The notes under the pieces are model-generated. The model was not told the origin of the DNA, did no database searches, and saw nothing but the letters and a program-made list of their open reading frames with translations. Below, one piece after another: positions 14,498-14,526 of a stretch of 14,526 nt of DNA. Positions within the stretch are counted from its first letter, which is position 1. Every line of letters begins with the position of its first letter. The translations under genes and the position numbers were made by a program. The DNA is from UBA11795 sp964652755 (GTDB taxonomy: Bacteria > Chloroflexota > Dehalococcoidia > Lucifugimonadales > UBA826). Location: the NCBI GenBank assembly GCA_964652755.1, contig CAZZBP010000056.1:1-14526 (forward strand), in the 5' to 3' direction.

Positions 14498-14526
14498 GCT
14501 AAAAGGCGTACCAACAACTTCATAGT

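Noticed and set aside
14500..14526. CTAAAAGGCG and CTTCATAGT at the window end resembling the dnaK hairpin loop and arm (5079-5100)
   Set aside because: The shared words are short, differently spaced and cut by the window end, so a repeated element cannot be claimed.

Overview
The window looks like a chromosomal piece from an uncultivated, moderate-GC bacterium. My best guess is a marine Chloroflexota of the SAR202/Dehalococcoidia type. The guess rests on an hspR-grpE-dnaK heat-shock cluster together with DUF6282, DUF3500, NHL-propeller, MOSC and SDR genes, a mix I associate with that group. No rRNA, tRNA, CRISPR array, insertion sequence or phage gene is visible. A run of 100 N at 9496-9595 marks a scaffold gap of unknown true size.

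Layout. 1-126 (+) is the C-terminal tail of a VOC/glyoxalase-like protein. 134-1616 (-) is a two-gene operon: a HAD phosphatase/mutase and, overlapping it by 11 bp, a DUF6282 metal-dependent hydrolase. A 312-bp divergent region (1617-1928) carries two good back-to-back sigma70-type promoters. 1929-5041 (+) is the heat-shock operon: an HspR-like MerR repressor, GrpE and DnaK. It is closed by a 12-bp hairpin and has no dnaJ. 5124-7162 (-) holds an NHL beta-propeller protein followed by a DUF3500 protein. 7372-7815 (+) is a stand-alone MOSC protein. 7953-8702 (-) is an SDR oxidoreductase, preceded by a possible 56-residue membrane peptide (8784-8954, -). 9190-9495 (-) is the C-terminal part of a class V (serine/alanine-glyoxylate type) aminotransferase, interrupted by an in-frame TAG at a conserved tryptophan and cut by the N gap. 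9666-11120 (-) is a ManC-type mannose-1-phosphate guanylyltransferase/isomerase. 11477-12331 (+) is a second SDR. After an unusually hairpin-rich spacer, 12551-14497 (+) encodes an OLD-like AAA ATPase whose TOPRIM-like half lacks key acidic residues.

How the genes fit together. The heat-shock operon is the only clear functional unit: HspR should repress its own promoter, and GrpE is the nucleotide-exchange factor for DnaK. The HAD/DUF6282 and NHL/DUF3500 pairs are co-oriented neighbours with catabolic or hydrolytic signatures and unknown substrates. The rest look like independently transcribed metabolic genes. The most unusual items are the OLD-like ATPase with an altered nuclease site and structured leader, and the interrupted aminotransferase. 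No complete new multi-gene system can be demonstrated. If the ATPase belongs to a defence locus, its partner would lie beyond the right edge.
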